Shown: positions 37,425-48,415 of the stretch, piece by piece
Layout: each line of letters starts with the position of its first letter
How positions within the stretch are numbered: the stretch's first letter is position 1
Assembly: GCF_033978795.1 (NCBI RefSeq)
Contig: NC_084625.1
Span: 17,533,771 to 17,597,770, forward strand
From: Nerophis ophidion
Taxonomy: Eukaryota; Chordata; Actinopteri; Syngnathiformes; Syngnathidae
Length of the DNA stretch: 64,000 nucleotides
Direction: 5' to 3'
Notes under the pieces: generated by a model
Told to the model about the DNA's origin: nothing
Databases searched by the model: none
The model's input: only the letters and a program-made list of their open reading frames with translations
Position numbers and translations under genes: made by a program

Positions 37425-37690
37425 GTTGTACTTGTATAGCGCTTTTCTACCTTCAAGGTACTCAAAGCGCTTTGACACTACTTCCACATTTACCCATTCA
37501 CACACACATTCACACACTGATGGAGGGAGCTGCCATGCAAGGCGATAACAGCACCCATCAGGAGCAAGGGTGAAGTGTCTTGCTCAGGACACAACGGACG
37601 GGACGAGGTTGGTACTAGGTGGGAATTGAACCAGGGACGCTCGGGTTGCGCACGGCCACTCTCCCCACTGCACTGCGCCCATTTGTGTCA
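37425..37690 (+). repeat. Dispersed repeat, CAAAGCGCT family
   Basis: Reads TTGTATAGCGCTTTTCTACC, TCAAAGCGCTTTGACACT, GGGTGAAGTGTCTTGC and ends CCCCACTGCACTGCGCCC. A more complete copy than 20940-21175. Probably a SINE. Confidence 0.75.
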
Positions 37691-37799
37691 CTGCGCGGTC
37701 CCTCTTGGGCTTTTTTGTGACTGTCGCGGCCTAAAATGCTTGAATTCCCAGCAGCTTTTTTTAAAAAATTGCCGCAATAGTTGAAATGTGTTAAGGCTT

Positions 37800-38145
37800 C
37801 AGAATCAGAATAGTTTTTATTTCCATTGTTTGAGAACGGGTTCACAAACTACGAATTTTTCTTACTGCAGTCGTGCAACATAAAACACATAACACAGAAT
37901 AGGTAATTAAATGAGCTGTGCCTGAGCTATCAGATCTTGTTATTGTTCATGTGCCTGATGGCCGAGGGGAAAAAACTGTTCAGGTGGCAGGAGGTGTGGG
38001 TCTGGATGGACCGTAGTCTCCTGCCTGAGGGGAGAGGGGAAAATAGTTTGTGACCAGGGTGAGAAGAGTCACCCGTGATCCGACCCACACGCCTCCTGGT
38101 CCTGGAGGAAAACCAGTCCTGGAGGGATGGGAGCTCCTCCTATTT
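37800..38145 (-). mobile_element. LINE reverse transcriptase C-terminal fragment
   Basis: The minus strand reads HPGHKLFSPLPSGRRLRSIQ followed by HLNSFFPSAIRHMNN. This is the C-terminal signature of one fish LINE group, also seen at 42395-42650 and 61780-62540. Confidence 0.72.
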
Positions 38146-38239
38146 TTTATTTTTTTTATCAACCTGTAATTATATATATTTCCTATCAATATTTTAAGTG
38201 TTCCTTGTAACCTCAAAAAGCACAGGATTTCAACAAAAA

Positions 38240-39335
38240 ATCGGGAAACAAATATCAATCAATCAATCAATCAATGTTTACTTATATAGCCCTAAATCAC
38301 TAGTGTCTCAAAGGGCTGCACAAACCACTACGACATCCTCGGTAGGCCCACATAAGGGCAAGGAAAACTCACACCCAGTGGGACATCGGTGACAATAATG
38401 ACCCAGTGGGACGTCGGTGACAATGATGACTATGAGAACCTTGGAGAGGAGGAAAGCAATGGATGTCGAGCGGGTCTATCATGATACTGTGAAAGTTCAA
38501 TCTATAATGGATCCAACACAGTCGCGAGAGTCCAGTCCAAAGCGGATCCAACACAGCAGCGAGAGACCCGTTCACAGCGGAGCCAGCAGGAAACCATCCC
38601 AAGCGGAGGCGGATCAGCAGCGCAGAGATGTCCCCAGCCGATACACAGGCGAGCAGTACATGGCCACCGGATCGGACCGGACCCCTTCCACAAGGGAGAG
38701 TGGGACATAGAAGAAAAAGAAAAGAAACGGCAGATCAACTGGTCTAAAAAGGGAGTCTATTTAAAGGCTAGAGTACACAAATGAGTTTTAAGGTGAGACT
38801 TAAATGCTTCTACTGAGGTGGCATCTCGAACTGTTACCGGGAGGGCATTCCAGAGTACTGGAGCACGAAAGGAAAAAGCTCAATAGCCCGCAGACTTTTT
38901 TTGGGCTTTGGGAATCACTAACAAGCCGGAGTCCTTTGAACGCAGATTTCTTGCCGGGACATATGGTACAATACAATCGGCAAGATAGGATGGAGCTAGA
39001 CCGTGAAGTATTTTATACGTAAGTAGTAAAACCTTAAAGTCACATCTTAAGTGCACAGGAAGCCAGTGCAGGTGAGCCAGTACAGGCGTAATGTGATCAA
39101 ACTTTCTTGTTCTTGTCAAAAGTCTAGCAGCCGCATTTTGTACCAACTGTAATCTTTTAATGCTAGACATGGGGAGACCCGAAAATAATACGTTACAGTA
39201 GTCGAGGCGAGACGTAACAAACGCATGGATAATGATCTCAGCGTCTTTAGTGGACAGAATGGAGCGAATTTTAGCGATATTACGGAGATGAAAGAAGGCC
39301 GTTTTAGTAACGCTTTTAATGTGTGCCTCAATATA
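38240..39335 (-). mobile_element. CR1/L2-like LINE 3' part with CAAT tail
   Basis: The minus strand (39170-38880) reads QLVQNAAARLLTRTRKFDHI, HLHWLPVHLR and LLLTYKILHGLAPSYL, a CR1/L2-type C-terminus. The 3' end is an AATCAATCAATCAATCAAT tail at 38255. A related 3' end occurs at 47939-48125. Confidence 0.85.
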
Positions 39336-39382
39336 TAATATATAATATAATATATAATATAATATAATATATATAATATCAA
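39332..39382. repeat. TAATA microsatellite
   Basis: Short TATAATATAA run at the end of the LINE. Confidence 0.9.
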
Positions 39383-40309
39383 TATCTTACTGATGTTTTA
39401 CTCGTCTTACACTACACAGAGTTAAAAGTCAAAAAAGCACATACTCAATGTCAAATTTACACAGTGCATAGACCACAACAGCCCGTAGCACTCGTGCACC
39501 CCCACACCATGATGCTACGACCAAAATGATCTTGTAACTCATTTGTGTCATCACAACAGTTCTTTCAGGATTTCATGGACTTTTGTTGAAATTGTTGCGG
39601 CCTAAAATGTCTCGATTCAAGGCAGCGTTTTCATAATATTGCGGCAAAAGTTGCGATGTCTTGAGGCTTATTTTTTTTGGATTACTCGTGATTTTTTTCA
39701 TTTCCTTCCATTCAATTTGTTATCCATAATCTAGCACAGAATTTTTTTTTTAACACAAATTGGAAAACAAACATTTAAATTGATGTTTTATTTGTTTTAC
39801 GCCACACAGAATTAAAAGTTAAAAAGTACATACTTGGACCTCTTTGTCAAATTTACACAGTGCATGAACCCCAACTGGCGGCAGCACATGTGTACACCCG
39901 CTTTTTTGTGATTGTTGCGGCCTAAAATGTAATTTCGTTGTACTTTTTAAATGCATTGACAATAAAGTTTCCATGCATCCAAATGACTGAATTCGCGGCA
40001 GCTTTTTCAGAAAATTCAGGAAAAAGTTGTCATGTTCTGAAGTGTGTTTTTATTTTTAATCAGCTTGTGATTTTATTAATTTGCTATCAATGTTTTAAGT
40101 GTTCCTTGTTACCTCAAAAAGCACATAGTTTCAGCAAAAATGGGAAAACAAATGAAAACTGATGTTTTACTCATTTTACACCGCAAAGACTTAAAAGTCA
40201 AAAAGCACATACTGAGACCTCATTGTCTATTTTCAGAACAGTTTGAACTAATTCTAAATAACAATAGTAACTAGAAAGTGCAATTTCGGTAGAACTTGAA
40301 CGGGACTGC

Positions 40310-41030
40310 TGGAAAGCCGATGGTGAACTGAAATGCTTACAGTTAGCACGCTAACCAGATAGTATCATGTAACAAAATGTATGAGTTTGCGTGAAAGGTG
40401 TTTATCTGCAAAATAAGCCCCCCCCCAAAAAAAAATGCTAGCAGGCTAACGTTAGCATGTCAACAGTTAGCACGCGTCAAGTACCAAAGTATGACTGAGG
40501 GGTAAGAGCACATGCTCGGAGCAAACTGTCAAATGTCTGTACTGTTTTAAATCAATACAAATAAATTGCATGTAAGTACTAAGAACCCGAAGGGAAACTG
40601 GAATGCTAACAGTTAGCACACCAGCCAGATAGTGTCAAGTAAGTAACAAAATGGAAGATTCTGTGTGTAAGGTGTGTACCTGCTAAATGAGCTAAAAAGG
40701 CCAGCACGCTAACATGCAAATGTTATCATGTCAACAATTATCATGCTTCAAGTACCAAAATATGACTGTGAGGTAGAAACACATACTTAAAGCTCACTGA
40801 CAAATATATATATACTGTTTTAGTTTAATATAACTGTGTATGCTGAAAAGCTCAAGTCGAATTGAAATGCTAACATATAGCACACTACTCAGATAGCATC
40901 AAGTAACAAAATGTATAAAAGGAGTGTATTTGCTAAATAGGATTAAAAAAAACATGTTAATGTTAGCATGTCAACAGTTAGAATGTGTCAAGTATCAAAC
41001 AATTAGCTAAATGAGCTCGCATTTGTTTGG
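40310..41030. repeat. Three tandem units of about 270 bp rich in GTTAGCAYGC
   Basis: Unit starts near 40318, 40588 and 40857. Each contains GAAATGCTWACAGTTAGCAC, a CAGATAGTRTCAAGTAACAA block, a GTTAGCATGTCAACAGTTAG block and AAGTACCAAARTATGACTG. It uses the same TTAGCATGCTAA-type core as the intron 8 array but with a different unit. Confidence 0.82.
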
Positions 41031-41652
41031 GGGTGAGAGATTATCATCACACTTGAACATCTCTGTCAATTAGGAGCCTGTTCTTAATTGACTTACCCAG
41101 GATAAACTATGCATAAATAAAGAGATAAATACAGGCAAAGGTTTATATACTACATTACCCAGAAGGCTTTGCGCCGTAGACAGGAACAGAAAGTAGGTCT
41201 GAGCTAAAATTGTGCCGTTTGAGCCAAAAAGAGTTGAAAGGTAGGTTTTTGATTGATTCAAACGTTTATTAGTAGATTGCACAGTTCAGTACATATTCCG
41301 TACAATTGACCACTAAATGGTAACACCCGAATAAGTTTTTCAACTTGTTTAAGTCGGGGTCCACGTTAATCAATTCATGGTTGCTGGTCTTTATTGTCAT
41401 TGCACAAGTACAAAGAAACTTTGTTTTCGGCACACGCTAAAAACAAATATTGTTACACATTAGCGTTTATGCTTTTGTCCACACAAGAAACAAACACAAG
41501 TTGAATTTACTTGAATCGGCTCGATCGCAACATAAATCTACACTGCTGTACACTGGCTACTCTAAAGTGTTTCCATTTTTCTTAATAAGTAATACTGTAG
41601 TAAAATATAAAGATACCGTGCAGGACCAGGTGGCAGTCTATGACCCGTGATT
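41031..41652 (-). other. 3' flank of ENKUR
   Basis: Lies past the ENKUR stop. A minus-strand AATAAA occurs at 41394-41389, about 260 nt after the stop. A repeat end with TTTATTAGTAGATTGCACAG (41265-41284) recurs at the very end of the window. Confidence 0.45.
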
Positions 41653-43966
41653 CTATTTGGCGATGTAGATGGTCTTGAACTTCTCGAAGACGCCGATGTC
41701 GCTCTCCAGCTGCTTCATCTCCGCCTCCAGCTGCAGCTTGCGAGCCTTCCTCGCCATGGTGTCGATGTGGACCGGGAGGCGCTGGTACTCCTGATGCAGC
41801 TCGGCCCAGTTGCTCTTCAGGCGCTGCAGGGAAAAGACCTCTTGAGGTTCTCGCTGCAGGGACGTCCAAGCGGATGTCCTCCTCAAATACCTGCAGGTTG
41901 ATCTGCCGCTCCTCATCAGACAGCTGCGTCATGGACCCCTGATCCATCTGCTCCGATAGATACTTGTTGTACTTGTCCACGGCGCATTGCTCCTCCTCAC
42001 TGCGATGCAGCAAGTACCCGGGCACCTCGCCATAATCCTGCACGCCAAGAACAGGTTGTAGGCCTTTCCTTACATGTCAAGTGTCTCCTTGCCGTACCTT
42101 TTTCTTGCTGTACTTGGGCACGAGTCCGGAATTTTCAAGGAGCTCCCTGTGACCTCGGCTGCTGTCAACACAAGCAGGCTGCGGTTTCACGGGCGCCGCT
42201 ACAGTTGTCGTCATGAAGTTCTTCTTAGTGCAGACGCTCATAGGCGGGCGTTCTGTCCTCAAGGGGACGGGGGGTTTTTTTGAGACGAACTTTCGAGAAC
42301 ATTCTTTTTCTAAAAATGAGAGTTGCGGTCGTGGTCAAAAAGTCACATACACTCGTAAAGAGCATAATGTCATGGCTGAATTGAGTTTCCAATAATTTCT
42401 ACAACTCGCAGAGAGAACGGCGCTTCAGAGGGTCATAGAGACCAGACCGCCCAGAAGATCATCGGATGCCTCTTCCCCTCCCTGGCTGACCTGTACAGCT
42501 CCCGCTGTCTCAGGAAAACCTGAAAGACCCATTCCACCCCGGGTACTGCCACCTAGAACTGCTACCCTCGGGCAGACGCTATAGGGTGCTAAAAGCTGGC
42601 ACAAATAGACTAAAAAGCAGCTTTTACCTAGGAGCCATAGTAGCATTAAACAGGCACTGAGTGAGCACATCATGTCCTCATGTGTCATGTCTTTTAATTT
42701 TATTTTATTTTTTTCGGACTATAAAGTGCAATAATGTTATATGTATTTGTGTATATATATTCATATGTATGTATATATGCATGTGTGTGGATATATATAC
42801 ATATATATATAGATACATCTCTTATTCTATTTATATTACCATATTGTGTATGCACCTTAGGGGATCTGCTCAAATTTCGTTGTTCTTTGAACCTGTTCAC
42901 TGCAATAATGACAATAAAACTCTATTCTATTCTATTTTATCCTAACTCTTATTTTTTTGTGATAGAGTGATTGGAGCACATATTTTTGTTGGTCACCAAA
43001 AACATTCATGAAGTTTGGTTCTTTTATGAATTTATTATGGGTCGACTGAAAATGTGACCAAATCTACTGGGTCAAAAGTATAAATACAGCAATGTTAATA
43101 TTTGTTTACATGTCATTTGGCAAGATTCACTGCTCTTGACAAAATTGGTGCAGTTCTGCTAAATTTGTTGGTTTTCTGACATGGACTTTTTTCTTCAGCA
43201 TTGTCCACACGTTTAAGTCAGGACTTTGGGAAAGCCATTCTAAAACCTTCATTCTAGTTTTATTTAGCCATTACTTTACCACTTTTGATGTGTGTTTGGG
43301 GTCATTGTCCTGTTGGAACGCCAAACTGCGCCCAAGACCCAAACTCCGGGATGATGATTTTATGTTGTCCTGAAGAATTTGGAAGTAATCCTCCCTTTTC
43401 ATTGTCCCATATACTCTCTGTAAAGCACCAGTTCCATTGGCAGCAAAACAGGCCCATAGCATAATGCTACCACCACCATGCTTGACGGTAGGTGTGGTGT
43501 TTCTGGGATTAAAGGCCTCACCTTTTCTCCTCCAAACATATTGCTGGGTATTGTGGCCAAACAGCTGAACTTTTGTTTCATCTGACCACAGAACTTTCCT
43601 TCAGAAGGTCTTATCTTTGTCCATGTGATGTCAGTTGAAACAAAAAAAATATTTATCACAGTTAGAAAAACTCACTTTCAGGCAGTTGTACTTCTTTGGA
43701 ATGCTTTTTGAGGTATTTATCCGGAGACGGGACATCAACTTTTGCCGGTCCCATCGTTTTCATTGTACTCTTGCTCAACTTCTCCTCGAGGATAAGTTTG
43801 GGCCTATACTTGGACGTGTACCTAAAGAAAATCATTTCAATAATGAAAACAAATAACTGAGATGTGTTAGCTAGAAATATTTTACTTACATTTTTGCTTT
43901 TTCACACTGAACTTCCTCCGCTAAAAAATGATAGATGCTCTCTTCGGGGTACCCATTGTCTTCCAT
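41653..43966 (-). CDS. ENKUR: ENKUR, enkurin (ciliary and flagellar calmodulin-binding protein)
   Basis: Five coding exons: 43966-43890, 43821-43676, 42309-42098, 42037-41891, 41823-41653; all borders GT-AG, 250 aa, against 256 in human. Exon 1 starts MEDNGYPEESIYHFL. Exon 2 has STMKTMGPAKVDVPSPDKYL (human TAMKTMGPAKVEVPSP, from memory). Exon 3 has a proline-rich stretch KKPPVPLRTERPP (about residues 85-97), comparable with the SH3-ligand region reported for mouse enkurin, and SGLVPKYSKKK. Exon 4 opens DYGEVPGYL. The last two exons give the enkurin domain, DEERQINLQ / RLKSNWAELHQEYQ through EAEMKQLESDIGVFEK to IYIAK, which includes the IQ-like calmodulin-binding region. Enkurin tethers signalling proteins to TRPC channels in sperm and is a microtubule-inner protein of cilia. 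Two introns are only 60 and 67 bp; intron 2 (1.37 kb) holds LINE and Tc1 debris. The start is set by homology, in context CAACATGG. Confidence 0.96.
42395..42735 (+). mobile_element. LINE C-terminal fragment in ENKUR intron 2
   Basis: In broken plus-strand frames it reads LQRVIETRPPRRSSD and KIIGCLFPSL-type residues, then ATLGQTL and TKKQLLPRSHS. This is the same LINE group as 37800-38145. Followed by a TATG microsatellite. Confidence 0.7.
42736..42835. repeat. TATG/TATA microsatellite
   Basis: Runs of TATA, ATGTATGTATATATGCATG and similar in ENKUR intron 2. Confidence 0.88.
42960..43662 (-). mobile_element. Tc1-like transposon fragment in ENKUR intron 2
   Basis: The minus strand reads WTKIRPSEGKFCGQMKQK, then after a frameshift MLWACFAANGTGALQRVYGT and SLAFQQDNDPKHTSKV, the typical Tc1 core. 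The upstream end of the fragment lies about 14 nt from the ENKUR exon 2 donor (43675). Confidence 0.88.
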
Positions 43967-44068
43967 GTTGACAAAGTCTCTTTGTATGGTTTAAAAGTTG
44001 TTGAATGTCTAATATTAAGCCAACCTAACGTTAGCTAGAGTGTTCTCCAGGCATTTTTGCTTTGACTT

Positions 44069-44082
44069 GTTGCTAGGTAACC
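44069..44082 (-). promoter_or_regulatory. RFX X-box upstream of ENKUR
   Basis: GTTGCTAGGTAACC is a near-palindromic match to the RFX consensus (GTTGCC/GGCAAC half-sites). It lies about 100 bp before the ENKUR start codon, the usual position in ciliary genes. RFX factors act with FOXJ1 on motile-cilia genes, which fits enkurin's role. Confidence 0.75.
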
Positions 44083-44499
44083 GTCATTACCATATGTTGC
44101 TTTCACGTACGGTCGTTATTTTGTATGCTGTGAAATATATTGGGGGTTTTCTTTAGATATCTACACGTGTTGAGATCGTACATCCTTCAGTTAATATTAT
44201 ACTTTCTTCAAATATAAGTATTTTATCAGGAAGTGAGTTGTAGTGTGGATGTTAACGACGACGTGTACTTTTTTACGATGACTCTGAATGCAGCGTGACG
44301 TAGCATTGTATCCCAAATTATATACTTCAGAGTTCTCATGAAGTCAGAAAATCGAGTCGAATAATAAAGAAGCTTCAATTTTTTAGGTATACATTAGATT
44401 AAAAATCTGTATTTTTATAATTTTTACTATTTGTCCATCCATTTTCAATACTGAAGTTCCTAATTTTGTCTGCGTGGGCGCGCCGTAGTTGTTTTGACA

Positions 44500-44594
44500 T
44501 TACCAACATGGCAACCTCTACTATGCCACAAAACCAATGTTTTATTTACTACTAAAGCATAATTGGTCGCTAGTGTGGACGAAAACAAGTTCAG
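44500..44594 (+). other. Candidate 5'UTR exon of THNSL1 (left edge unknown)
   Basis: The sequence AACAAGTTCAG/GTAAGTATAAG gives an almost ideal donor at 44594/44595 on the plus strand. The THNSL1 start codon lies six bases after an acceptor (TTGTCTTTTCAG/GACAAC, 51273), so a noncoding upstream exon is required. This is the best candidate seen; it would imply a 6.7-kb leader intron. Confidence 0.5.
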
Positions 44595-44692
44595 GTAAGT
44601 ATAAGTTCATTAACTCTACACATTAGACGACACTGCATGGACGTTATGTGCGAAGTGAGTTAACTCGTAGCCGCTGGGCATTAAAACACTTA

Positions 44693-46239
44693 CAAACCCC
44701 ATTTCCATATGAGTTAGGAAATTGTTCTAGATGTAAATATAAACGGAATAAAATTATTTGTAAATCACTTTCAACCCATATTCAGTTGAATGCACTACAA
44801 AGACAAGATATTTGATGTTCAAACTCATAGACTATTTCTTTTTTGCAAATAATAATATACTTCAAATTTCATGGCTGCAACACGTGCCAAAGTAGTTGGG
44901 AAAGGGCATGTTCACGACTGTGTTACATCACCTTTTCTTTTAACAAAACTCAATAAACGTTTGGGAACTGAGGAAACTAATTGTTGAAGCTTTGAAAATG
45001 GAATTCTTTCCCATCCTTGATTTATGTAGAGCTTTAGTCGTTCAACAGGGGTCTCCGCTGTCGTATTTTATGCTTCACATTTTTAATGGGAGACAGGTCT
45101 GGACTGCAGGAGGGCCAGGAAAGTACCCGCACTCTTTTACTACGAAGCCACGCTGTTGTAACACGTGGCTTGGTATTGTTTTGCTGAAATAAGCAGGGAC
45201 GTCCATGATAATGTTGCTTGGATGGCAACATATGTTGCTCCAAAAGCTGTATGGACCTTTCAGCATTAATGGTGACTTCACAGATGTGTAAGTTACCCAT
45301 GCCTTGGGCACTAATACACCCCCATACCATCACAGACGCTGGATTTTGAACTTTGCGCCTATAACAATCCGGATGGTTATTTTCCTCTTTGTTCCGGAGG
45401 ACACCACGTCCACGGTTTCCAAAATAATTTGGAATGTGGACTCGTCTGACCACAGAACATTTTACCACTTTGCATCAGTCCATCTTAGATGAGCTCGGGC
45501 CCAGCCAAGCCGGCGGCGTTCCTTGGTGTTGTTGATCAATGGCTTTCGCTTTGCATAGTAGAGTTTTAACTTGCACTTACAGATGTAGCGACCAACTGTA
45601 GTTACTGACAGTGGTTTTCTGAAGTGTTCCTGAGCCCATGTAGTGATATCCTTTACACACTGATGTCGGTTTTTGATGCAGTACCGCCTGAGAGATCAAA
45701 GGTCCGTAATATCATCGCTTACGTGCTGTGATTTCTCCAGATTCTCTGAACCTTTTGATGATTTTACAGACCGCAGGTGGTAAAATCCCCAAATTCCTTG
45801 CAATAGCTCGTTGACAAATGTTGTTCTAAAACCGTTTGACAATTTGCTTATAAATTGGTGACCCACACCCCATCCTTGTTTGTGAATTACTTAGCATTTC
45901 ATGGAAGCTGCTTTTGTACCCAATCATGGAACCCACCTGTTCCCAATTAGCCTGCACACCTGTGGGATGTTCCAAATAAGTGTTTGATGAGCATTTCTCA
46001 ACTTTATCAGTATTTATTGCCACCTTTCTCAACATCTTTGTCACGTGTTGCCGGCATCAAATTCTAAAGTTAATGATTATTTCCACAAACATTTTTTTTA
46101 AATCAGTTTTAACTTCAAATATCTTGTCTTTGTAGCATATTCAACTGAATATGGGTTGAAAATGATTTGAAAAATCACTATATTCCGTTTATATTTACAT
46201 CCAACACAATTTCCCAACTCATATGGAAACTGATTTTTG
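44693..46239 (-). mobile_element. Tc1-like transposon, nearly full length, inactive
   Basis: TA dinucleotides flank inverted ends CAAACCCCATTTCCATAT and ATATGGAAACTGATTTTTG. Minus-strand frames read FGNRGRGVLRNKEENN, SVMVWGCISAQGMGNLHICE, HGRPCLFQQNN and CSPDLSPIKNV. Here the third-acid motif reads PIKN instead of PIEN, so the catalytic Glu is replaced by Lys. Further frameshifts are present. Confidence 0.9.
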
Positions 46240-46264
46240 TACTTGCATAACACAGTCAATATTA

Positions 46265-46330
46265 TTATAATTACAGCACCCCCGCAACCCCGAAAGGGAC
46301 AAGCGGTAGGAAATGGATGGATGGATGGAC
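46265..46330 (+). repeat. SINE 3' end
   Basis: Reads CCCCGAAAGGGACAAGCGG, then GGATGGATGGATGGA. Confidence 0.75.
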
Positions 46331-46800
46331 TTTATAAATGGGATTTATGACTTTTTTTTAAAGGAGCCGGGTGTTGAAGAGTCGTTCTTTTTAAAAGAGT
46401 TGCTCAAAAAATGGTTCGTCATTATAGTACGTATTTAAACTGTTTTATTAAGGAAACAATCACAGGTAGCAGTTGTAAGATAAGATGTGGAACAGCATGA
46501 TTTAAGTTTACCCCAGTATTACTGGACTTTACTTTATATATTATTTGTGTTTCCATTGTAAACATTCCAAATAGGGATATCATACGATATCCCCATGCCA
46601 CACTATTTTTGAATGTTTCCTCACCTAAAAGCTTGGTAACAGAGCATTAAACAGGGGTGTCCACACTTTTTATACTTTTTCTAGGTGCATACCGAAAAGT
46701 CAAAGCATGCGGGACCATTTTTAAATGTTTTTTTTTCTGTAAATAAACAGAACTGATTTTTTATTCAAAGTATTAACTGTTATGTTATTGTTTTAAATAA
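46331..46800. other. Unassigned spacer
   Basis: An AT-rich stretch between SINE fragments. A phrase like a hAT end (CAGGGGTGTCCACACTTT, 46651) is visible without a partner. Confidence 0.4.
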
Positions 46801-46804
46801 CACA

Positions 46805-46975
46805 TCGTTGGATGTCTTGTGTCTGTCTATCTGTGTTAGATCTGTGATGAGGTGGCGACTTGTCCAGGGTGTACACCGCCTTCTGCCCGATTGTAGCTGA
46901 GATAGGCACCAGCGCCCCCCACGACCCCAAAGGGAATAAGCGGTAGAAAATGGATGAATGGATGGATGTGTTGTA
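46805..46975 (+). repeat. SINE 3' body
   Basis: Runs from TGTGTCTGTCTATCTGTG through GGTGGCGACTTGTCCAGGG to ATGGATGAATGGATGG. Confidence 0.82.
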
Positions 46976-47168
46976 GAACTGTCTTTTAATAACGATAACA
47001 TGTTACAAGCGCTTCTTCAACATTCGTGCGTACAAGGTGTGTTTACCTCTAAAGAGTCCTACTCGACACATGCTATAATTGGTTCCTAGTCATTTGTAGA
47101 CTATTACTACCACCCTGTGGTCAAACACTATCATTACAATAACATTGTGTCAGCTTTGTAGTATATGT

Positions 47169-47784
47169 CAGTGGTTCTCAACCTTTTTTCCGTGATGTAC
47201 CCCCTGTGAACATTTTTTTAATTCAAGTACCCCCTAATCAGAGCAAAGCCTTTTTGGTTGAAAAAGAGATAAAGATTTAAAATACAGCACTATGTCATCA
47301 GTTTCTTACAGTGCAAAATATTGCTTATTTGTAGTGGTCTTTCTTGAACTATTTGGAAAAAAGATATAAAAATAACTAAAAACACGTTGAAAAATAAAAT
47401 GATTAAATTATTAATAAATATTTCTACAGATAGAAGTAATCATCAACTTAAAGAGCCCTCTTTGGGGATTGTAATAGAGATCCATCTGGATTCATGAACT
47501 TAATTCTAAACATTTCTTCACCAAAAAAGAAATCTTTAACATCAATATTTATGGAACATGTCCACAAAAAATCTAGCTGTCAACACTGAATATTGCATTG
47601 TTGCATTTTTTTCAGAGTTTAGGAACTTACATTCATATTTTGTTGAAGTATTATTCAATAAATATATTATAAAGGATTTTTGAATTGTTGCTATTTTTAG
47701 AATATTTGTAAAAAATCTCACGTACCCCTTGGCATACCTTCAAGTACCTCAAGGGGTACGCGTACCCCCATTTGAGAACCACTG
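47169..47784 (-). mobile_element. hAT-type MITE, GTGGTTCTCAA family
   Basis: The ends are CAGTGGTTCTCAACC and TTTGAGAACCACTG. Flanks GTATATGT and TTGTATGT agree at 6 of 8 positions. Same family as 4595-5225 and 36777-37392. Confidence 0.85.
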
Positions 47785-47794
47785 TTGTATGTGA

Positions 47795-48415
47795 CAATAT
47801 CACTAATGGTAATCCGATAAGATATCTGCACAATTTGATACGTACTTCTATTATTTTGTAGTTTGGTATTTTAGATAGAAAAGGTTTGATCAAGTGAAAT
47901 AAGTCAACAGAGAAAAATTGTAGGTACACTTACCAAAAATCAATTAATCAATCAATCAATGTTTTTTTATATCGCCCTAAATTACAAGTGTCTCAAAGGG
48001 CTGCACAAGCCACAACGACATCTGCGGTTCAGCGCCCACATAAGGGCAAGGAAAATTTCACAACCTAGTTGGACGTGGATGAGAATGACTATGAGAAACC
48101 TTGGAGAGGACAGCAAATGTGGGTAACCCCTCCGTCTAGGGGGAAAAATCCCGCCCGTTCTTCGGGCCCGTGCGCCGCACTTTCCCCGGTGCGGTACTAC
48201 TCACAACGTTTCTACCGCGTTGGTTTCCCCAGGGACGCACGCGCATCTTTGTATTATATGTGATGATATCACGGATAGTAATTCGATACAATATCCGCAC
48301 CATTTGATACGTACGTCTATTATTTTGTAGTCTGGTATGTAAGATAGAAAAGGTTTGCTCAAGTGAAATAAGTAAACAGAGAAAAATGGTAGGTACACTG
48401 ACCGATTTATTATTA
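47795..48415. repeat. Direct repeat of about 145 bp around a LINE tail insertion
   Basis: 47795-47937 and 48262-48410 share TTTGATACGTACKTCTATTA, TAGATAGAAAAGGTTTG and TCAAGTGAAATAAG. Between them lies a LINE 3' end (47939-48125) and a short GC-rich piece with GGTTTCCCCAGGGACGCACG (48222). Confidence 0.82.
47939..48125 (-). mobile_element. LINE 3' end with CAAT tail
   Basis: Starts in an ATTAATCAATCAATCAATG tail and matches the 3' end of the LINE at 38240 (AAGTGTCTCAAAGGGCTGCA). 5'-truncated. Confidence 0.8.

Larger units (their letters stand above)
37720..40235. repeat. Decayed tandem repeat, GCGGCCTAAAATG units, split by LINE insertions
   Basis: Units share GCGGCCTAAAATG (37727, 39598, 39918), an AATTGCCGCAATAG-like block, TTAAGTGTTCCTTGT.ACC (38193, 40094) and GTCAAAAAAGCACATAC (39427, and similar near 39817 and 40193). 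The spacing of about 320-390 bp and the order of blocks indicate an old tandem array, into which LINE pieces (37800-39335) inserted. Confidence 0.65.
43967..44600. promoter_or_regulatory. Divergent promoter region between ENKUR and THNSL1
   Basis: The region lies immediately upstream of ENKUR (leftwards) and before the candidate THNSL1 leader exon (rightwards). It is free of the repeat families that fill both flanks. It holds an X-box (44069-44082) and a strong splice donor (44595). In human, as I recall, the two genes are also head to head. Its promoter role is inference. Confidence 0.6.
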
